DNA of 35,153 nucleotides from Candidatus Zhuqueibacterota bacterium (GCA_013202295.1 JABMRT010000172.1:1-35153); one strand, 5' to 3'; positions 8,222 through 16,762 are shown, numbered from the stretch's first letter. The notes: generated by a model from the letters alone, not told the origin. Numbers and translations: made by a program.

Positions 8222-9046
8222 ATGAATATAATACCTGATCCTCATGTACATACACAATTTTGCGGCCATGCCCAGGGCAGCGTGCGGGATATGGTTCAAT
8301 TCGCAGTGGAGAAGGGATTGCCGGGTCTGGGATTTGCCGAGCATTTTCCATATCCCCAGGGATATCATCACAAGATCAAGGATGCGGTTGTTCCGTCAGA
8401 TCAGTGGTCAATCTACATTGAAGAAGTTCTCCAAATTCAAAAAGAATTCTCGGATCGAATCGCCATCAAATTGGCCGTGGAAGTAGATTTTATACCCGAT
8501 TATATCACACAAACCAGAGAGAAACTTGCCACACAATTTTATGATTATATTTATGGATCCGTGCATCTTGTGGATGATGTTCTCATTGATTATTCCGAGT
8601 CATATCTCCAACATCACCTTGGCGATTTTGGCGGCGTAAAAGGATTATGGTCAAAATACTGGGATCGGATGGAACAAATGATCCAGTCCGATTTCTGTAA
8701 TGTTGTCACCCACCTGGATTTGCCCAAGAAATTCAAGATCTCCGAACACGCATCCACTGATCTTGAGCGGGTTCAATCCATTCTCACATTAATTAAAGAG
8801 CATGACCTGACGCTCGAGGTCAACACCGGCGGGATTGATCGATCTTCGGCAGGTGAGCCATATCCCTCTTTATCCATTCTGAAAATGGCTGCAGATATAG
8901 AGATTGATATTCTGATTGGCAGTGATGCACATCGCCCTGAGGAAATCGGCCGGCATTTTGAAACAGTGGCTGCACAGCTAAAATCCATAGGATTTAATTC
9001 GATTGTAGATTATACAAACCGGAAGAAATCACATATCCTGCTTTAA
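8222..9046 (+). CDS. Histidinol-phosphatase, PHP family (HisK/HisJ type)
   Basis: 274 residues. PHP-domain metal motifs are present: DPHVHTQFCGHA near the N-terminus (6-17), GFAEHFPYP (about 40), KLAVEVDFIP, an YDYIYGSVH segment, THLDLPKKF, LEVNTGG, and the final IGSDAHRPEEIGRHF. This pattern fits PHP histidinol-phosphatases, which remove phosphate from L-histidinol phosphate using a metal cluster. Other PHP phosphoesterases are possible because no his gene is nearby. The ATG at 8222 has no good Shine-Dalgarno sequence, only A/T-rich DNA. An in-frame start further downstream would remove the first metal ligands, so 8222 is kept. It probably depends on a promoter within the short gap after the argG terminator. 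Confidence 0.82.
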   Translation: MNIIPDPHVHTQFCGHAQGSVRDMVQFAVEKGLPGLGFAEHFPYPQGYHHKIKDAVVPSDQWSIYIEEVLQIQKEFSDRIAIKLAVEVDFIPDYITQTREKLATQFYDYIYGSVHLVDDVLIDYSESYLQHHLGDFGGVKGLWSKYWDRMEQMIQSDFCNVVTHLDLPKKFKISEHASTDLERVQSILTLIKEHDLTLEVNTGGIDRSSAGEPYPSLSILKMAADIEIDILIGSDAHRPEEIGRHFETVAAQLKSIGFNSIVDYTNRKKSHILL

Positions 9047-9156
9047 TCCAGAGATAAAATATGATCTTGTATATTTTCCGAATCTTAAATTTTCTTGGAT
9101 TCAATCCTGATTTTATGTATTATCCATTAACATCTTGGCTTTGAATGGATTGACTG

Positions 9157-9672
9157 ATGCTCAAAACGGAAAATTCACCTGAACACACATGGCTGGCGTA
9201 TTGTGGTAATTATTGCGGAGACTGCCTGCTTTTTCACGGCGAAGTTACAGATCTCGCCGGAGTTCTACTTCGCCGGCTCAAACTGATGGAGCATGATCAA
9301 TCTGCACACCATTCACCCCAACTTCCTCATAGCGAAATCTATCAACAATATTGTCACCGTCTTTATGAGGCGCTGTATTCCATTGATGAACTTCGATGCA
9401 CTCAGCTGTGTCGTGAAGGAGGTGGATCCGAATTCTGTAAAATACGAAAATGCTGCGTTCAACATGATTTAGATGGATGTTGGGATTGCGCTGAACTGAC
9501 CCAATGTTCCATTTTACAGGAGTTCGATGCAATAAGTCTTGAGGCGAAAATGCGTACTTTACTTGAGATTCGTGAAAATGGTGTAGAAGGTTTTTTAAAG
9601 GATTTAAAAAAACGACAAAAACTAGTACGAAAAACTCCCTGTCATATCAATCCACACTTAAAATCGAAATAG
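9157..9672 (+). CDS. Cys-rich DUF3795-like protein
   Basis: 171 residues. It has the spaced cysteine pattern of DUF3795: YCGNYCGDCLLF near residue 16-27, then CTQLCREGGG, FCKIRKCCVQ, GCWDCAEL and a final QCSIL. About a dozen cysteines in a protein without a signal peptide suggest a cytoplasmic metal-binding (Zn or Fe-S) protein. The central stretch from about 30 to 75 is His-rich (EHDQSAHHSPQLPHSE). The C-terminus is helical and basic. The biochemical role of DUF3795 is not established. ATG 9157 has weak upstream purines only. The gene stands alone, with 110 bp before it and about 250 bp of AT-rich DNA after it. Confidence 0.75.
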   Translation: MLKTENSPEHTWLAYCGNYCGDCLLFHGEVTDLAGVLLRRLKLMEHDQSAHHSPQLPHSEIYQQYCHRLYEALYSIDELRCTQLCREGGGSEFCKIRKCCVQHDLDGCWDCAELTQCSILQEFDAISLEAKMRTLLEIRENGVEGFLKDLKKRQKLVRKTPCHINPHLKSK

Positions 9673-9926
9673 CCTTTTCGGTTCATTCTCCCTTTTTAAT
9701 ATAAGCTTTACCTGTCCTATACTTTTCCTCATGGTACATTTTTTGTAAGTATTAAACTCATGATCCATCCTTTGTGTGGCTGAAGGATTGATTGAAAGAT
9801 ATAATCGTATAATTATTAAATCTTTGGATAGGTATCTCATATGTATGATTCAAAATCTATTTATATGCATTTTGTGCTCTTTTTTCTCTTAAATTGATTG
9901 TTGATCTTTAAGGGGCAATAATAGAA
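9673..9926. other. AT-rich intergenic region upstream of the rhomboid gene
   Basis: Very AT-rich, with no supported ORF or RNA. The only structure I note is the ATCTTTAAGGGGCAATA element at 9904-9920, which recurs almost exactly at 28540-28557. AAGGGG in it could serve as a ribosome site for the ATG at 9927, although the 11-base spacing is long. Confidence 0.5.
9904..9920 (+). repeat. Short recurrent leader element, copy 1
   Basis: ATCTTTAAGGGGCAATA. It matches ATCTTTTAAGGGGCAATA at 28540-28557 apart from one T. A shorter relative, TATAAGGCAATAA, lies at 29824-29836. At copy 2 the element begins within the -10 hexamer, so it may mark the transcription start region of these genes. Confidence 0.4.
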
Positions 9927-10078
9927 ATGTTTTTTTCATTCCAATTCGAACAGAAAAAGACACTAAAATCTTACCCAACTTTACAATTGGTCTGATCACG
10001 ATCAATCTGATTATCTGGGTTCTTACGAACGGTATCGTCAAAAACCAAATCCATGAGATAAACGCGATTCATGAGCGT
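9927..10078 (+). other. 5' part of the rhomboid gene, out of frame with its only ATG
   Basis: The reading frame of the rhomboid gene stays open upstream to a stop at 9902-9904 and encodes VFFIPIRTEKDTK, then a hydrophobic segment (FTIGLITINLIIWVLTN). This is the N-terminus and first membrane helix expected of a rhomboid. There is no in-frame ATG, GTG or TTG before 10079. The only plausible start, ATG 9927, is followed by a run of seven T and is in another frame. With eight T, or five, the ATG would read straight into the rhomboid (MFF(F)IPIRTEKD). The gene is therefore either frameshifted at this homopolymer (sequence error or slippage) or uses an unusual start. Confidence 0.7.
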
Positions 10079-11347
10079 TTGATTGAAATTGAAATTCCAT
10101 ACCTGATACCAAGAATTCAAGAGAATCCAAGCCTTCTCAGCGCAGCTTCTCCTGATGAAATTCATGATTACGTTTTAAAAGAGCAACTCATCCCCAAACA
10201 TCATGAGGTGTATGATGAATGGTTTATGTTGTTAAGTGAATATCAAGATATCAGTAAGAACACACTTTTTCATCGTTGGGGATTTATCCCAAGCCAGCTG
10301 AATCTATTAAAAATGTTCACGTCTCTTTTTATCCATGCCAACTTTATGCATGTATTTTTCAACATGCTTTTTCTCTGGCTGGTTGGGTGCAACATTGAAG
10401 AAGATTGGAAGTGGAAGAAATTCATTGGTTTTTACTTGCTTTCCGGAGTTGTCGCTTGTTTTTTTCATGCATCGTTTTTCCCGGGGAGCCTGACTCCACT
10501 TGTCGGTGCATCCGGTGCAATTGCCGGTCTGATGGGCGCGTTTATGATTCAGTATTTTAAAACAAAGATACGATTTGCCTATTTCATCTGGCTCCTTTTT
10601 AAACCGTGGATCGGGATGTTTTCCGTTTCAGCGGGTGTGGTACTGCCGTTTTGGTTCCTACTTGAATTCTTTAGTGCGCAGTGGAGTGCTGCTTCAGGAA
10701 CCGCTCACTGGGCCCATGTGGGTGGCTTTGTGTTTGGCGGGTTGGTAGGATTGGGATCAAAATATTTTGAAGCGCAGAAGGAAGAAACTCAATTGGAAAA
10801 AACAGGGGGTGTATCTGTTGTACCGGCAGAATCAGATCAGGAGTTCTCGCCAAGTCTCGCTGGTGTGGTTCCAGAATTGCTTCCCATTTCGGCTGAGTCG
10901 GTGCCGACTCTTCATGCCATACTACAAGAACAACCCGACCATCTCAAGGCAAGGCTGCAACTGGCACGCATCAGCTTGCATCTCGATTTTCAGGATGATG
11001 CAATGGTGGCCTACAATCGGGTTGTTGATCTGCTCTTCCAAAATCAAAAAGATGATATGATTTATACAGTATATCAGGAACTGCGGAATCACAATCTGCT
11101 TTCACATTTATCGTCATCAAATACGTATCAACTGGGTATGTTTTTAAAATCGCATCAATACTATAAAGGCGCCCTTTCTCTGCTTAGCTCTTATATCAAA
11201 CGCTACCCGCAGGGGCCAATGCGACCCAGAGCAATTTATGAATCGGCTGTTATCCTGAAAAGAAATATGCATAATGCCAAATTGGCTCAGAGTGCGATTG
11301 TCTTTCTGAAACATGAATATCCCAACTTCACCTCCCAACCCGGCTGA
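10079..11347 (+). CDS. Rhomboid family intramembrane serine protease with TPR-like tail
   Basis: The first conventional in-frame start is TTG 10079, but coding clearly extends upstream to about 9927 (see that entry). Numbered from 10079, rhomboid signatures are HVFFNM (91-96, oxyanion Asn95), GASGAIAGLMG with catalytic Ser145, and AHWAHVGGFVFG with catalytic His213. Several membrane helices lie between 75 and 225. Rhomboids cleave transmembrane substrates within the inner membrane. Residues about 230-422 form a soluble extension, with a Pro/Glu-rich linker followed by helical pairs (PDHLKARLQLARISLHLDF, AMVAYNRVVDLLF) resembling TPR repeats. The roughly 110-residue loop between the first helix (upstream) and the second is longer than usual. 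Probably monocistronic. Confidence 0.85.
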   Translation: MIEIEIPYLIPRIQENPSLLSAASPDEIHDYVLKEQLIPKHHEVYDEWFMLLSEYQDISKNTLFHRWGFIPSQLNLLKMFTSLFIHANFMHVFFNMLFLWLVGCNIEEDWKWKKFIGFYLLSGVVACFFHASFFPGSLTPLVGASGAIAGLMGAFMIQYFKTKIRFAYFIWLLFKPWIGMFSVSAGVVLPFWFLLEFFSAQWSAASGTAHWAHVGGFVFGGLVGLGSKYFEAQKEETQLEKTGGVSVVPAESDQEFSPSLAGVVPELLPISAESVPTLHAILQEQPDHLKARLQLARISLHLDFQDDAMVAYNRVVDLLFQNQKDDMIYTVYQELRNHNLLSHLSSSNTYQLGMFLKSHQYYKGALSLLSSYIKRYPQGPMRPRAIYESAVILKRNMHNAKLAQSAIVFLKHEYPNFTSQPG

Positions 11348-11500
11348 CATCCCATATTCTTGATGCAATAAGATTCTCCACCAAACTTGATATTTTTCCC
11401 ATTATGTGAAAATATTTATTGATCCATTCAAATCAACTTTTTACATTGATAAGACCTTTAGTAATCCATTTCTAGAATATCGGAAGGAGTTATTCACATA

Positions 11501-12061
11501 ATGCCGTTCACATTCACTCCGCTTGAAATTCCAGCTGTACTGCACATTGAAATAAAACAATTTGGCGATGCCAGAGGATTTTTCCAGGAAGTCTATAAAC
11601 GATCTGAATTTGAAGGTTACGGTATTAACAGTGATTTTGTTCAAGACAATCATTCCCACTCTGTACGGGGCGTCTTACGTGGTCTTCATTATCAGAAAGC
11701 GCCAGACGAGCAGGGGAAACTGGTTCGTGTGCTGCAGGGCCAGCTCTATGATGTGGCTGTGGATATCCGTCAAAATTCACCGACGTATGGTCAATGGGTT
11801 GCTGAAACACTATCTGGTGATAGACCCGAGATGCTTTATATCCCTCCGGGATTTGCGCATGGATTTTGTGTATTAAGTGAGACCGTCGATTTCATGTATA
11901 AGTGTACGGCCGAATACGCATTCAACTCAGAAGCCGGGATATTATGGAACGATCCGGCAATCAGGATTGACTGGCCGATAGACAATCCTCTTTTATCTGA
12001 GAAAGACACGACCTTGCCTTTATTAAAGGATTCGGAAGATATCGGTTTAACATATCCATAA
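11501..12061 (+). CDS. rfbC: dTDP-4-dehydrorhamnose 3,5-epimerase
   Basis: 186 residues, normal RmlC length. The enzyme epimerises C3 and C5 of dTDP-4-keto-6-deoxyglucose on the way to dTDP-L-rhamnose for cell-surface glycans. Cupin-fold signatures: GDARGFFQEVY (22-32), QDNHSHSVRGVLRGLHYQ (48-65) with catalytic-base candidate His63, GKLVRVLQGQLYDVAVDIR (72-90), YIPPGFAHGF (113-122), and Tyr133 in FMYKCT as catalytic acid candidate. The ATG follows GGAGT at about 11484. It is an orphan: rfbA, rfbB and rfbD are not in the window. A lipoprotein gene with its own strong Shine-Dalgarno sequence follows 44 bases later. Confidence 0.95.
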   Translation: MPFTFTPLEIPAVLHIEIKQFGDARGFFQEVYKRSEFEGYGINSDFVQDNHSHSVRGVLRGLHYQKAPDEQGKLVRVLQGQLYDVAVDIRQNSPTYGQWVAETLSGDRPEMLYIPPGFAHGFCVLSETVDFMYKCTAEYAFNSEAGILWNDPAIRIDWPIDNPLLSEKDTTLPLLKDSEDIGLTYP

Positions 12062-12105
12062 AAAAAAGAATGGATCCATTATCTCAATAAACCAGGAGGC
12101 TAATT

Positions 12106-13851
12106 ATGAAAACGAGACACCTTGTAATTGTACTGCTTATTCTAATACTGGGATTTGTTTTTTGCGGAAAAGACGCCACCGGGCCAGAACCGAGCGGTCC
12201 GGAGGGCAGTTCGGCGTTTACACTCTTGCTTCATAACATAGCGGGAGTCGCCCCCAATTTCGTTCAGGTGATGTTTCAGGTTCTTGATGGAGATGTGATG
12301 GGCAAGCCTGATCTGGTAGCGGATGATTTTACTGTACTTGAAGACGGGGATCAGGTGACATCGGTCCTTGTTCAAAACAGTACAACAATTGATTATCAGT
12401 TAAAGACATTTCTCGTGATTGATAATGCACAGGGAACAGATCTATCCACGATAAAAAACGCAGCTGGACGAATCATCAATGGCATGCTTTCAAATCAATC
12501 TATTGCCATTTTGGCCCTTGGGGATGAGGACCCGTTTTATTATGATTTCTCAGATAATATGATCATGCTTTCCGGAGCCCTTCTCACAATGGAATCCGGC
12601 GGAACCCGGCGGAATCTGTTTGGTTGTATGTATGATGCCTTTACAGAGTATCAGAATGTATATACCTCCACTGCTGTGGAACAGTATTCAATGGTGCTGA
12701 TCACTTCTGGAGCCGATAATCGTGGAGCAGAAACGCTACAGGACGCACAGAAGGCTCGCGGCAATTCGGCAGTGTGGACTATCGGAGTAGGCCCTGGTAT
12801 CAGTTTAAACGACCTCGAACAGCTGGGGAACGTGAATGCCATTCATGTCAACAGCTATTCAGAGCTTAGTGATGTGGTGGGTAATGTGCAAGAGCAGCTT
12901 GCTTCCTATTCTGATGGATTTTACTCAATCAAGTACAGCAGTGATTCCCGTGGTAGCGGTAACCATACGGTTGATATCTCACTTCTTGAAAACACGAACA
13001 CGGATGAAGACGCATCATTTACGGGGCCATTTAACAGTGCAAACTTTTATTCCGTTGAAAATGGACTTTATGTGAATCTGTCCGAACGGTTTCCATCCGG
13101 TTTTGACACGGTTTGGGTGATGACCGGGGATGACGTACCATTGAACGTGCTTACATCCGATCCCGCAGAAACGCCGGATTATACGTGGCAGTCGAATGAT
13201 CCCGGCATCGTATCCGTTGATGTGAATGCAGTGAATTCTTCAATTGCCACGATTACGGCTGTGGGTGCTAACGGGCAGAACACGACGCTTATAATCGATG
13301 ATATGGCCAATGGCGCGCAGAAAACGCTCACTGTGATGGTTGTGGATTATCTGGCTGGAAGTATCCTGCGAGAGTGGTGGGAAGAGATGCCCGGGGGGGG
13401 GACAGGTGTTAGTGAATTGATACAATATCCTGATTATCCTGATAATCCCACAGACTGGGAATACATTTCCACATTCGAGTGCCCAACCAGTATCGGTGAT
13501 AATTATGGTACGCGCGTTCGAGGATATCTTGTGCCTCCTGTATCTGGCGAGTATATATTCTGGGTCGCGAGCGATGATAACGGACAGCTTTGGCTCAGCC
13601 CTGACAAAAATCCAAACCATGCCGAGTTGATCGCCTCGGTTCCTGAATGGACGAATTCCCGAGAATGGGGTAAATATCCTGAACAGCAGTCAGATCCCAT
13701 TTCACTGGTTGGAGGTGAAATCTACTACATTGAGGCACTGGCCAAGGATGCCACTGGAGGCGATAATTTGGGTGTGGCCTGGCAGGGACCAGGGATTGAT
13801 CAAACGATTATTGATGGTACCTATCTCGGGCCAGTAATCAAGTATAAATAA
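12106..13851 (+). CDS. vWA-like and PA14-domain surface lipoprotein
   Basis: 581 residues with a strong AGGAGG site. The N-terminus is a lipoprotein-like signal ending GFVFC-GK with Cys20; Phe at -1 makes the lipobox imperfect. Residues about 100-265 look like a von Willebrand A fold (KTFLVIDNAQGTDLS, SMVLITSGADNRG, AVWTIGVGPG). The metal site is degenerate: DNAQG in place of DxSxS. Residues about 325-412 resemble a bacterial Ig-like (Big_2) domain with TWQSNDPGIVSVD and ATITAVGANG. Residues about 415-565 are a PA14 domain (REWWEE, VRGYLVPPVSGEYIFWVASDDNGQLWLS, YYIEALAKDATGGDNLGVAWQGP), a carbohydrate-binding beta barrel. Probably a surface adhesin or glycan-binding protein. A G9 run at 13393-13401 inside the PA14 codons could shift the frame. 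Confidence 0.85.
   Translation: MKTRHLVIVLLILILGFVFCGKDATGPEPSGPEGSSAFTLLLHNIAGVAPNFVQVMFQVLDGDVMGKPDLVADDFTVLEDGDQVTSVLVQNSTTIDYQLKTFLVIDNAQGTDLSTIKNAAGRIINGMLSNQSIAILALGDEDPFYYDFSDNMIMLSGALLTMESGGTRRNLFGCMYDAFTEYQNVYTSTAVEQYSMVLITSGADNRGAETLQDAQKARGNSAVWTIGVGPGISLNDLEQLGNVNAIHVNSYSELSDVVGNVQEQLASYSDGFYSIKYSSDSRGSGNHTVDISLLENTNTDEDASFTGPFNSANFYSVENGLYVNLSERFPSGFDTVWVMTGDDVPLNVLTSDPAETPDYTWQSNDPGIVSVDVNAVNSSIATITAVGANGQNTTLIIDDMANGAQKTLTVMVVDYLAGSILREWWEEMPGGGTGVSELIQYPDYPDNPTDWEYISTFECPTSIGDNYGTRVRGYLVPPVSGEYIFWVASDDNGQLWLSPDKNPNHAELIASVPEWTNSREWGKYPEQQSDPISLVGGEIYYIEALAKDATGGDNLGVAWQGPGIDQTIIDGTYLGPVIKYK
13393..13401 (+). repeat. Poly-G (G9) tract within the PA14 domain
   Basis: Nine consecutive G encode the Gly429-431 stretch of the lipoprotein (MPGGGTG). 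Mononucleotide G runs of this length in surface-protein genes are hotspots of slipped-strand mutation in other bacteria. Gain or loss of one G would truncate the last roughly 150 residues. Confidence 0.6.
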
Positions 13852-13877
13852 ATTAAAGATCAGATAATTCATTTTAT

Positions 13878-13910
13878 AAAGCCCGGGAAGTTCAGATCCC
13901 GGGCTTTTAT
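13878..13910 (+). terminator. Strong intrinsic terminator after the vWA/PA14 lipoprotein
   Basis: AAAGCCCGGGA (13878-13888) pairs perfectly with TCCCGGGCTTT (13897-13907) over an 8-base loop and is followed by TAT. The flanking A and T runs make it potentially bidirectional. Confidence 0.9.
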
Positions 13911-13983
13911 TTGATTTAATCCTTGAAACTCAATCTCATTCTTTGTATCATAATTGAACCTCGAATTTTTATAAGGATCCCTC

Positions 13984-14493
13984 ATGGAATTTTATAACGT
14001 TCTATTCGGGCGGCGCAGCATCCGTAAATATTCTGGTCAACTCGTTCCGGAGCAATCCATACAAAACATACTCAAAGCGGCAATGGCGGCTCCCTCGGCC
14101 GGAAACGAGCAGCCTTGGCAGTTTGTTGTGATCCGTGAACGTAAAGTTCTCGATGCCATTCCAAATGTGCATCCCTATGCAGACATGATGAAGGAAGCAC
14201 AGGCTGCAATCTTGGTTTGCGGCGATATATCTCTTGAAAGGCACGAAGGCTATTGGGTGCAAGACTGCGCTGCGGCCACCCAAAATCTTCTCCTTGCCGT
14301 GCAAGCGGAAGGGTTGGGCGGTGTCTGGTTGGGCGTTTATCCACGAGAACCCAGGATGGAAGGAATCAAGGAACTCGTCTGCTTACCGGCTCATGTGATC
14401 CCGTTTTCCCTGATCGCTTTGGGGTATCCGGTAGAAGAAAAGGGGCCCTCCAACCGATTCAAGCCTGAGCGCATTCACACGGATCGTTGGTGA
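13984..14493 (+). CDS. Nitroreductase family protein
   Basis: 169 residues, the compact single-domain class. Nitroreductase features: RRSIRKYSG (10-18, FMN phosphate contact), AAMAAPSAGNEQPWQFVVI (32-50), a central AQAAILVCGD, CAAATQNLLLAVQAEGLGGVWLGVYP (flavin and dimer region), and the C-terminal IALGYPVEEKG. Such enzymes bind FMN, use NAD(P)H and reduce nitro groups, quinones or related compounds; the substrate cannot be read from sequence. The ATG follows AAGGA (13972-13976). It begins a long co-directional series: rnhA follows after 33 bases, then the FetAB-like pair. Confidence 0.9.
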   Translation: MEFYNVLFGRRSIRKYSGQLVPEQSIQNILKAAMAAPSAGNEQPWQFVVIRERKVLDAIPNVHPYADMMKEAQAAILVCGDISLERHEGYWVQDCAAATQNLLLAVQAEGLGGVWLGVYPREPRMEGIKELVCLPAHVIPFSLIALGYPVEEKGPSNRFKPERIHTDRW

Positions 14494-14526
14494 TCAGAAA
14501 AATCATTTAAGATAGATTGCGAGTCA

Positions 14527-15267
14527 ATGGCAGCCAAAAAGAAATATTACGCGATTATCAGGGGAAAAGTCCCGGGAATATACACTGAATGGTTCGGTCC
14601 CCATGGTGCGGAAGTGCAGGTGAAAGGATTTATCGGGGCGGTGTATAAAAGTTTCCCGACAGAGCCGGAGGCAATTCAATGGTTGAAAGTGGGAGGAGCC
14701 AAAGGCAAAAGTACCAAAGGAAAAGCTGCGGTCGTTCCAGAAACCATATTGCCCGATCGATCCCCTTTTCCCGATCAGGTGGTCGTCTACACGGATGGCA
14801 GCAGTTTGGGGAATCCGGGGCCGGGTGGATGGGGGATGGTTCGTCTAAATGCGCATGATCGTGAAGAACGATCCGGCGGATACCAGCTCACAACCAACAA
14901 TCGCATGGAGTTACTGGCCTGTATAGAAGGTGTGAAGGATCTTCCGGATGATACTTCCGTTCTCTTATACAGTGACTCGCAGTACGTGGTCAACGGCGTG
15001 ACCAAAGGATGGGCGGTCAATTGGCGGTCCAGAGGCTGGATGCGTAATCGTACCGAGCGGGCCGAGAATGTCGATTTGTGGGATCAGCTTCTTGACGAGA
15101 TCGAACGGATGGATGTTCAATTTAAATGGGTGCGGGGGCATGATGGCAATCCGGGGAATGAACGATGTGACCAACTCGCCACCGAAGCGGCGGCCTGTCC
15201 GGATCTTCCGAAAGATCCGGGATATGGCAATGGAAAGAAATTGGATCAGCAAGCCATGTTTGACTGA
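14527..15267 (+). CDS. rnhA: Ribonuclease HI with N-terminal hybrid-binding (Cauli_VI) domain
   Basis: 246 residues. Residues 5-55 (KYYAIIRGKVPGIYTEWF...KSFPTEPEAIQWL) form the small RNA/DNA hybrid-binding domain known from eukaryotic RNase H1 and some bacteria. A basic Gly/Lys linker (58-68) follows. The RNase H fold spans about 84-225, with catalytic Asp90 (YTDGS), Glu128 (NRMELLA), Asp150 (YSDSQY), His205 (RGHDGN) and Asp215 (NERCDQLA). All are present, so the enzyme should cleave the RNA strand of hybrids. The GNPGPGGWG motif after Asp90 is typical. ATG 14527 lacks a strong ribosome site. A separate RNase HII is at 33119, so the genome carries both types. Confidence 0.95.
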   Translation: MAAKKKYYAIIRGKVPGIYTEWFGPHGAEVQVKGFIGAVYKSFPTEPEAIQWLKVGGAKGKSTKGKAAVVPETILPDRSPFPDQVVVYTDGSSLGNPGPGGWGMVRLNAHDREERSGGYQLTTNNRMELLACIEGVKDLPDDTSVLLYSDSQYVVNGVTKGWAVNWRSRGWMRNRTERAENVDLWDQLLDEIERMDVQFKWVRGHDGNPGNERCDQLATEAAACPDLPKDPGYGNGKKLDQQAMFD

Positions 15268-15328
15268 GTGCTATCATCCTTCGATGCCATACAGGATGAA
15301 GTGAAATTTAATTATCAAGGATTTGAAT

Positions 15329-15976
15329 TTGCTCAGAGTATCCGACCTGAAGGTTGTGAAATCCAACAAATCCATTTTAGATGGGATTTCATTTACATTG
15401 AATCCAGGGGACCGTATGATCCTCTCCGGCGAATCGGGCAGTGGAAAGAGTACCTTGATTCGAAGCCTGCTTCTTTTCGAATCCTTAATCGCGGGTGAAA
15501 TTCGATGGCAGGATGAGTTGGTTGTAAGCCGCAACGTGCAGGAATATAGAAAACATTTTGTATATGTCGGCCAGAGGCCCCCGGCATTTGACGGGTCGGT
15601 GAGCGACTACATCCAATTGCCTTATTCGTTCCGGTTCAACTGCAGTGAGATGCCTTCCGAGCAAAAAATCTATGACGCTTTATCGCGATTTGATCTCTCT
15701 GAGGATGTCCTAAACCAATCCTACAGTGCGCTTTCTGGCGGCGAACAGCAGCGTGTCACCTTGATTCAGGGGCTGCTTCTTGACCGTCCTGTGCTTCTTC
15801 TGGATGAAGTGACTTCGAGCCTCGATCCTGCTAATGTGAATCGGGTTGTGGATTCAATCCTGGAAGATACGAAACAGATTGTCATTTCGGTCTCCCATCA
15901 GGATCGATGGCAGAAAGCCGGTGTTCTCTCCTATGCAATTCGGGAAGGCAAGCTGATACCGAAGGGGAGCGAATGA
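15329..15976 (+). CDS. fetA: ABC transporter ATP-binding protein, FetA-like
   Basis: About 216 residues. I choose TTG 15329 because AAGGA (15317-15321) lies seven bases upstream; TTG 15323, in the same frame, is too close to that site. Numbered from 15323, the ATPase has Walker A GESGSGKST (36-44), Q-loop Gln84, signature LSGGEQQR (137-144) and Walker B VLLLDE with catalytic Glu162. It is followed with ATGA overlap by a UPF0014/FetB membrane protein. The E. coli FetAB (YbbL-YbbM) pair has this arrangement and has been linked to iron export and resistance to oxidative stress. The name therefore rests on the partner as much as on the ATPase. Confidence 0.82.
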   Translation: MLRVSDLKVVKSNKSILDGISFTLNPGDRMILSGESGSGKSTLIRSLLLFESLIAGEIRWQDELVVSRNVQEYRKHFVYVGQRPPAFDGSVSDYIQLPYSFRFNCSEMPSEQKIYDALSRFDLSEDVLNQSYSALSGGEQQRVTLIQGLLLDRPVLLLDEVTSSLDPANVNRVVDSILEDTKQIVISVSHQDRWQKAGVLSYAIREGKLIPKGSE

Positions 15977-16761
15977 ACAGTACATTTGACATTGCAATCC
16001 TACGGCTTGGCGTGTTCTTGCTACTTTTCATCATTCCGCTGATTATCTTCCGTCTGTTGAATCTGAAGCTGTCCTCCAAGCTTCTGGTTGCGGTGATCCG
16101 CATGGTGATCCAGCTTTCACTGGTGGCCGTGTATCTTGAAACGCTTTTCCGCTGGAACCATCCTCTGATCAATGGACTCTGGATTCTGGTGATGATTTTT
16201 GTGGCCAATTTGTCCATCCTGAATCAAGCGGGGCTTACATTTCGCGCATTCGCACCCATTTGCCTCACTTCCCTTCTTCTGACAGGATCTGTCATCTACA
16301 CCAGTTTTTTAATCCTGATTGAGCCTGAAGTGCTCCTCAATTCCCGATACACCATACCGCTCATGGGTATGACGTTCGGCAACCTGCTTCGCGGAAACAT
16401 CGTGGCACTGAACCGATTCCATTCTGATCTACGTCAACGTGAGAATGAGTACATCCAGTGGATCGCATTGGGTGCAACCCGTATTGAAGCACTCAAACCA
16501 TTTTTCCGTAATGCCGTACAAGCCGCTTTGGCTCCGCAGATTGGCACGATTTCCACACTGGGCCTGGTTTCTTTGCCCGGCATGATGACGGGTCAGATTC
16601 TTGGCGGTTCTTCACCGGCCGTGGCCATTAAATATCAGATCATGATTATGACCGCGATTTTCACAGCGGTCTCGCTTTCGACATTTCTTTCCATCCGGTT
16701 TTCAATTCACACGTCATTCGATGATTTTGATCGGATTAAACCCGGTTTGATGAAGGATTAA
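15973..16761 (+). CDS. fetB: FetB-like membrane permease (UPF0014 family)
   Basis: 262 residues from ATG 15973, which overlaps the fetA stop as ATGA and follows GGGGAG. An upstream in-frame ATG at 15907 lies inside fetA and is unlikely. About seven hydrophobic helices cover most of the protein, beginning LRLGVFLLLFIIPLIIFRLL. Family features include the conserved stretch MGMTFGNLLRGNIVALNRF, followed by the REXEYIQWIALGATRIEALKPFFRNAVQAAL region and LVSLPGMMTGQILGGSSPAVAIKYQIMIM. UPF0014 proteins pair with a single ABC ATPase. E. coli FetB takes part in iron homeostasis; the substrate here is inferred. Confidence 0.88.
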   Translation: MNSTFDIAILRLGVFLLLFIIPLIIFRLLNLKLSSKLLVAVIRMVIQLSLVAVYLETLFRWNHPLINGLWILVMIFVANLSILNQAGLTFRAFAPICLTSLLLTGSVIYTSFLILIEPEVLLNSRYTIPLMGMTFGNLLRGNIVALNRFHSDLRQRENEYIQWIALGATRIEALKPFFRNAVQAALAPQIGTISTLGLVSLPGMMTGQILGGSSPAVAIKYQIMIMTAIFTAVSLSTFLSIRFSIHTSFDDFDRIKPGLMKD

Positions 16762-16762
16762 C

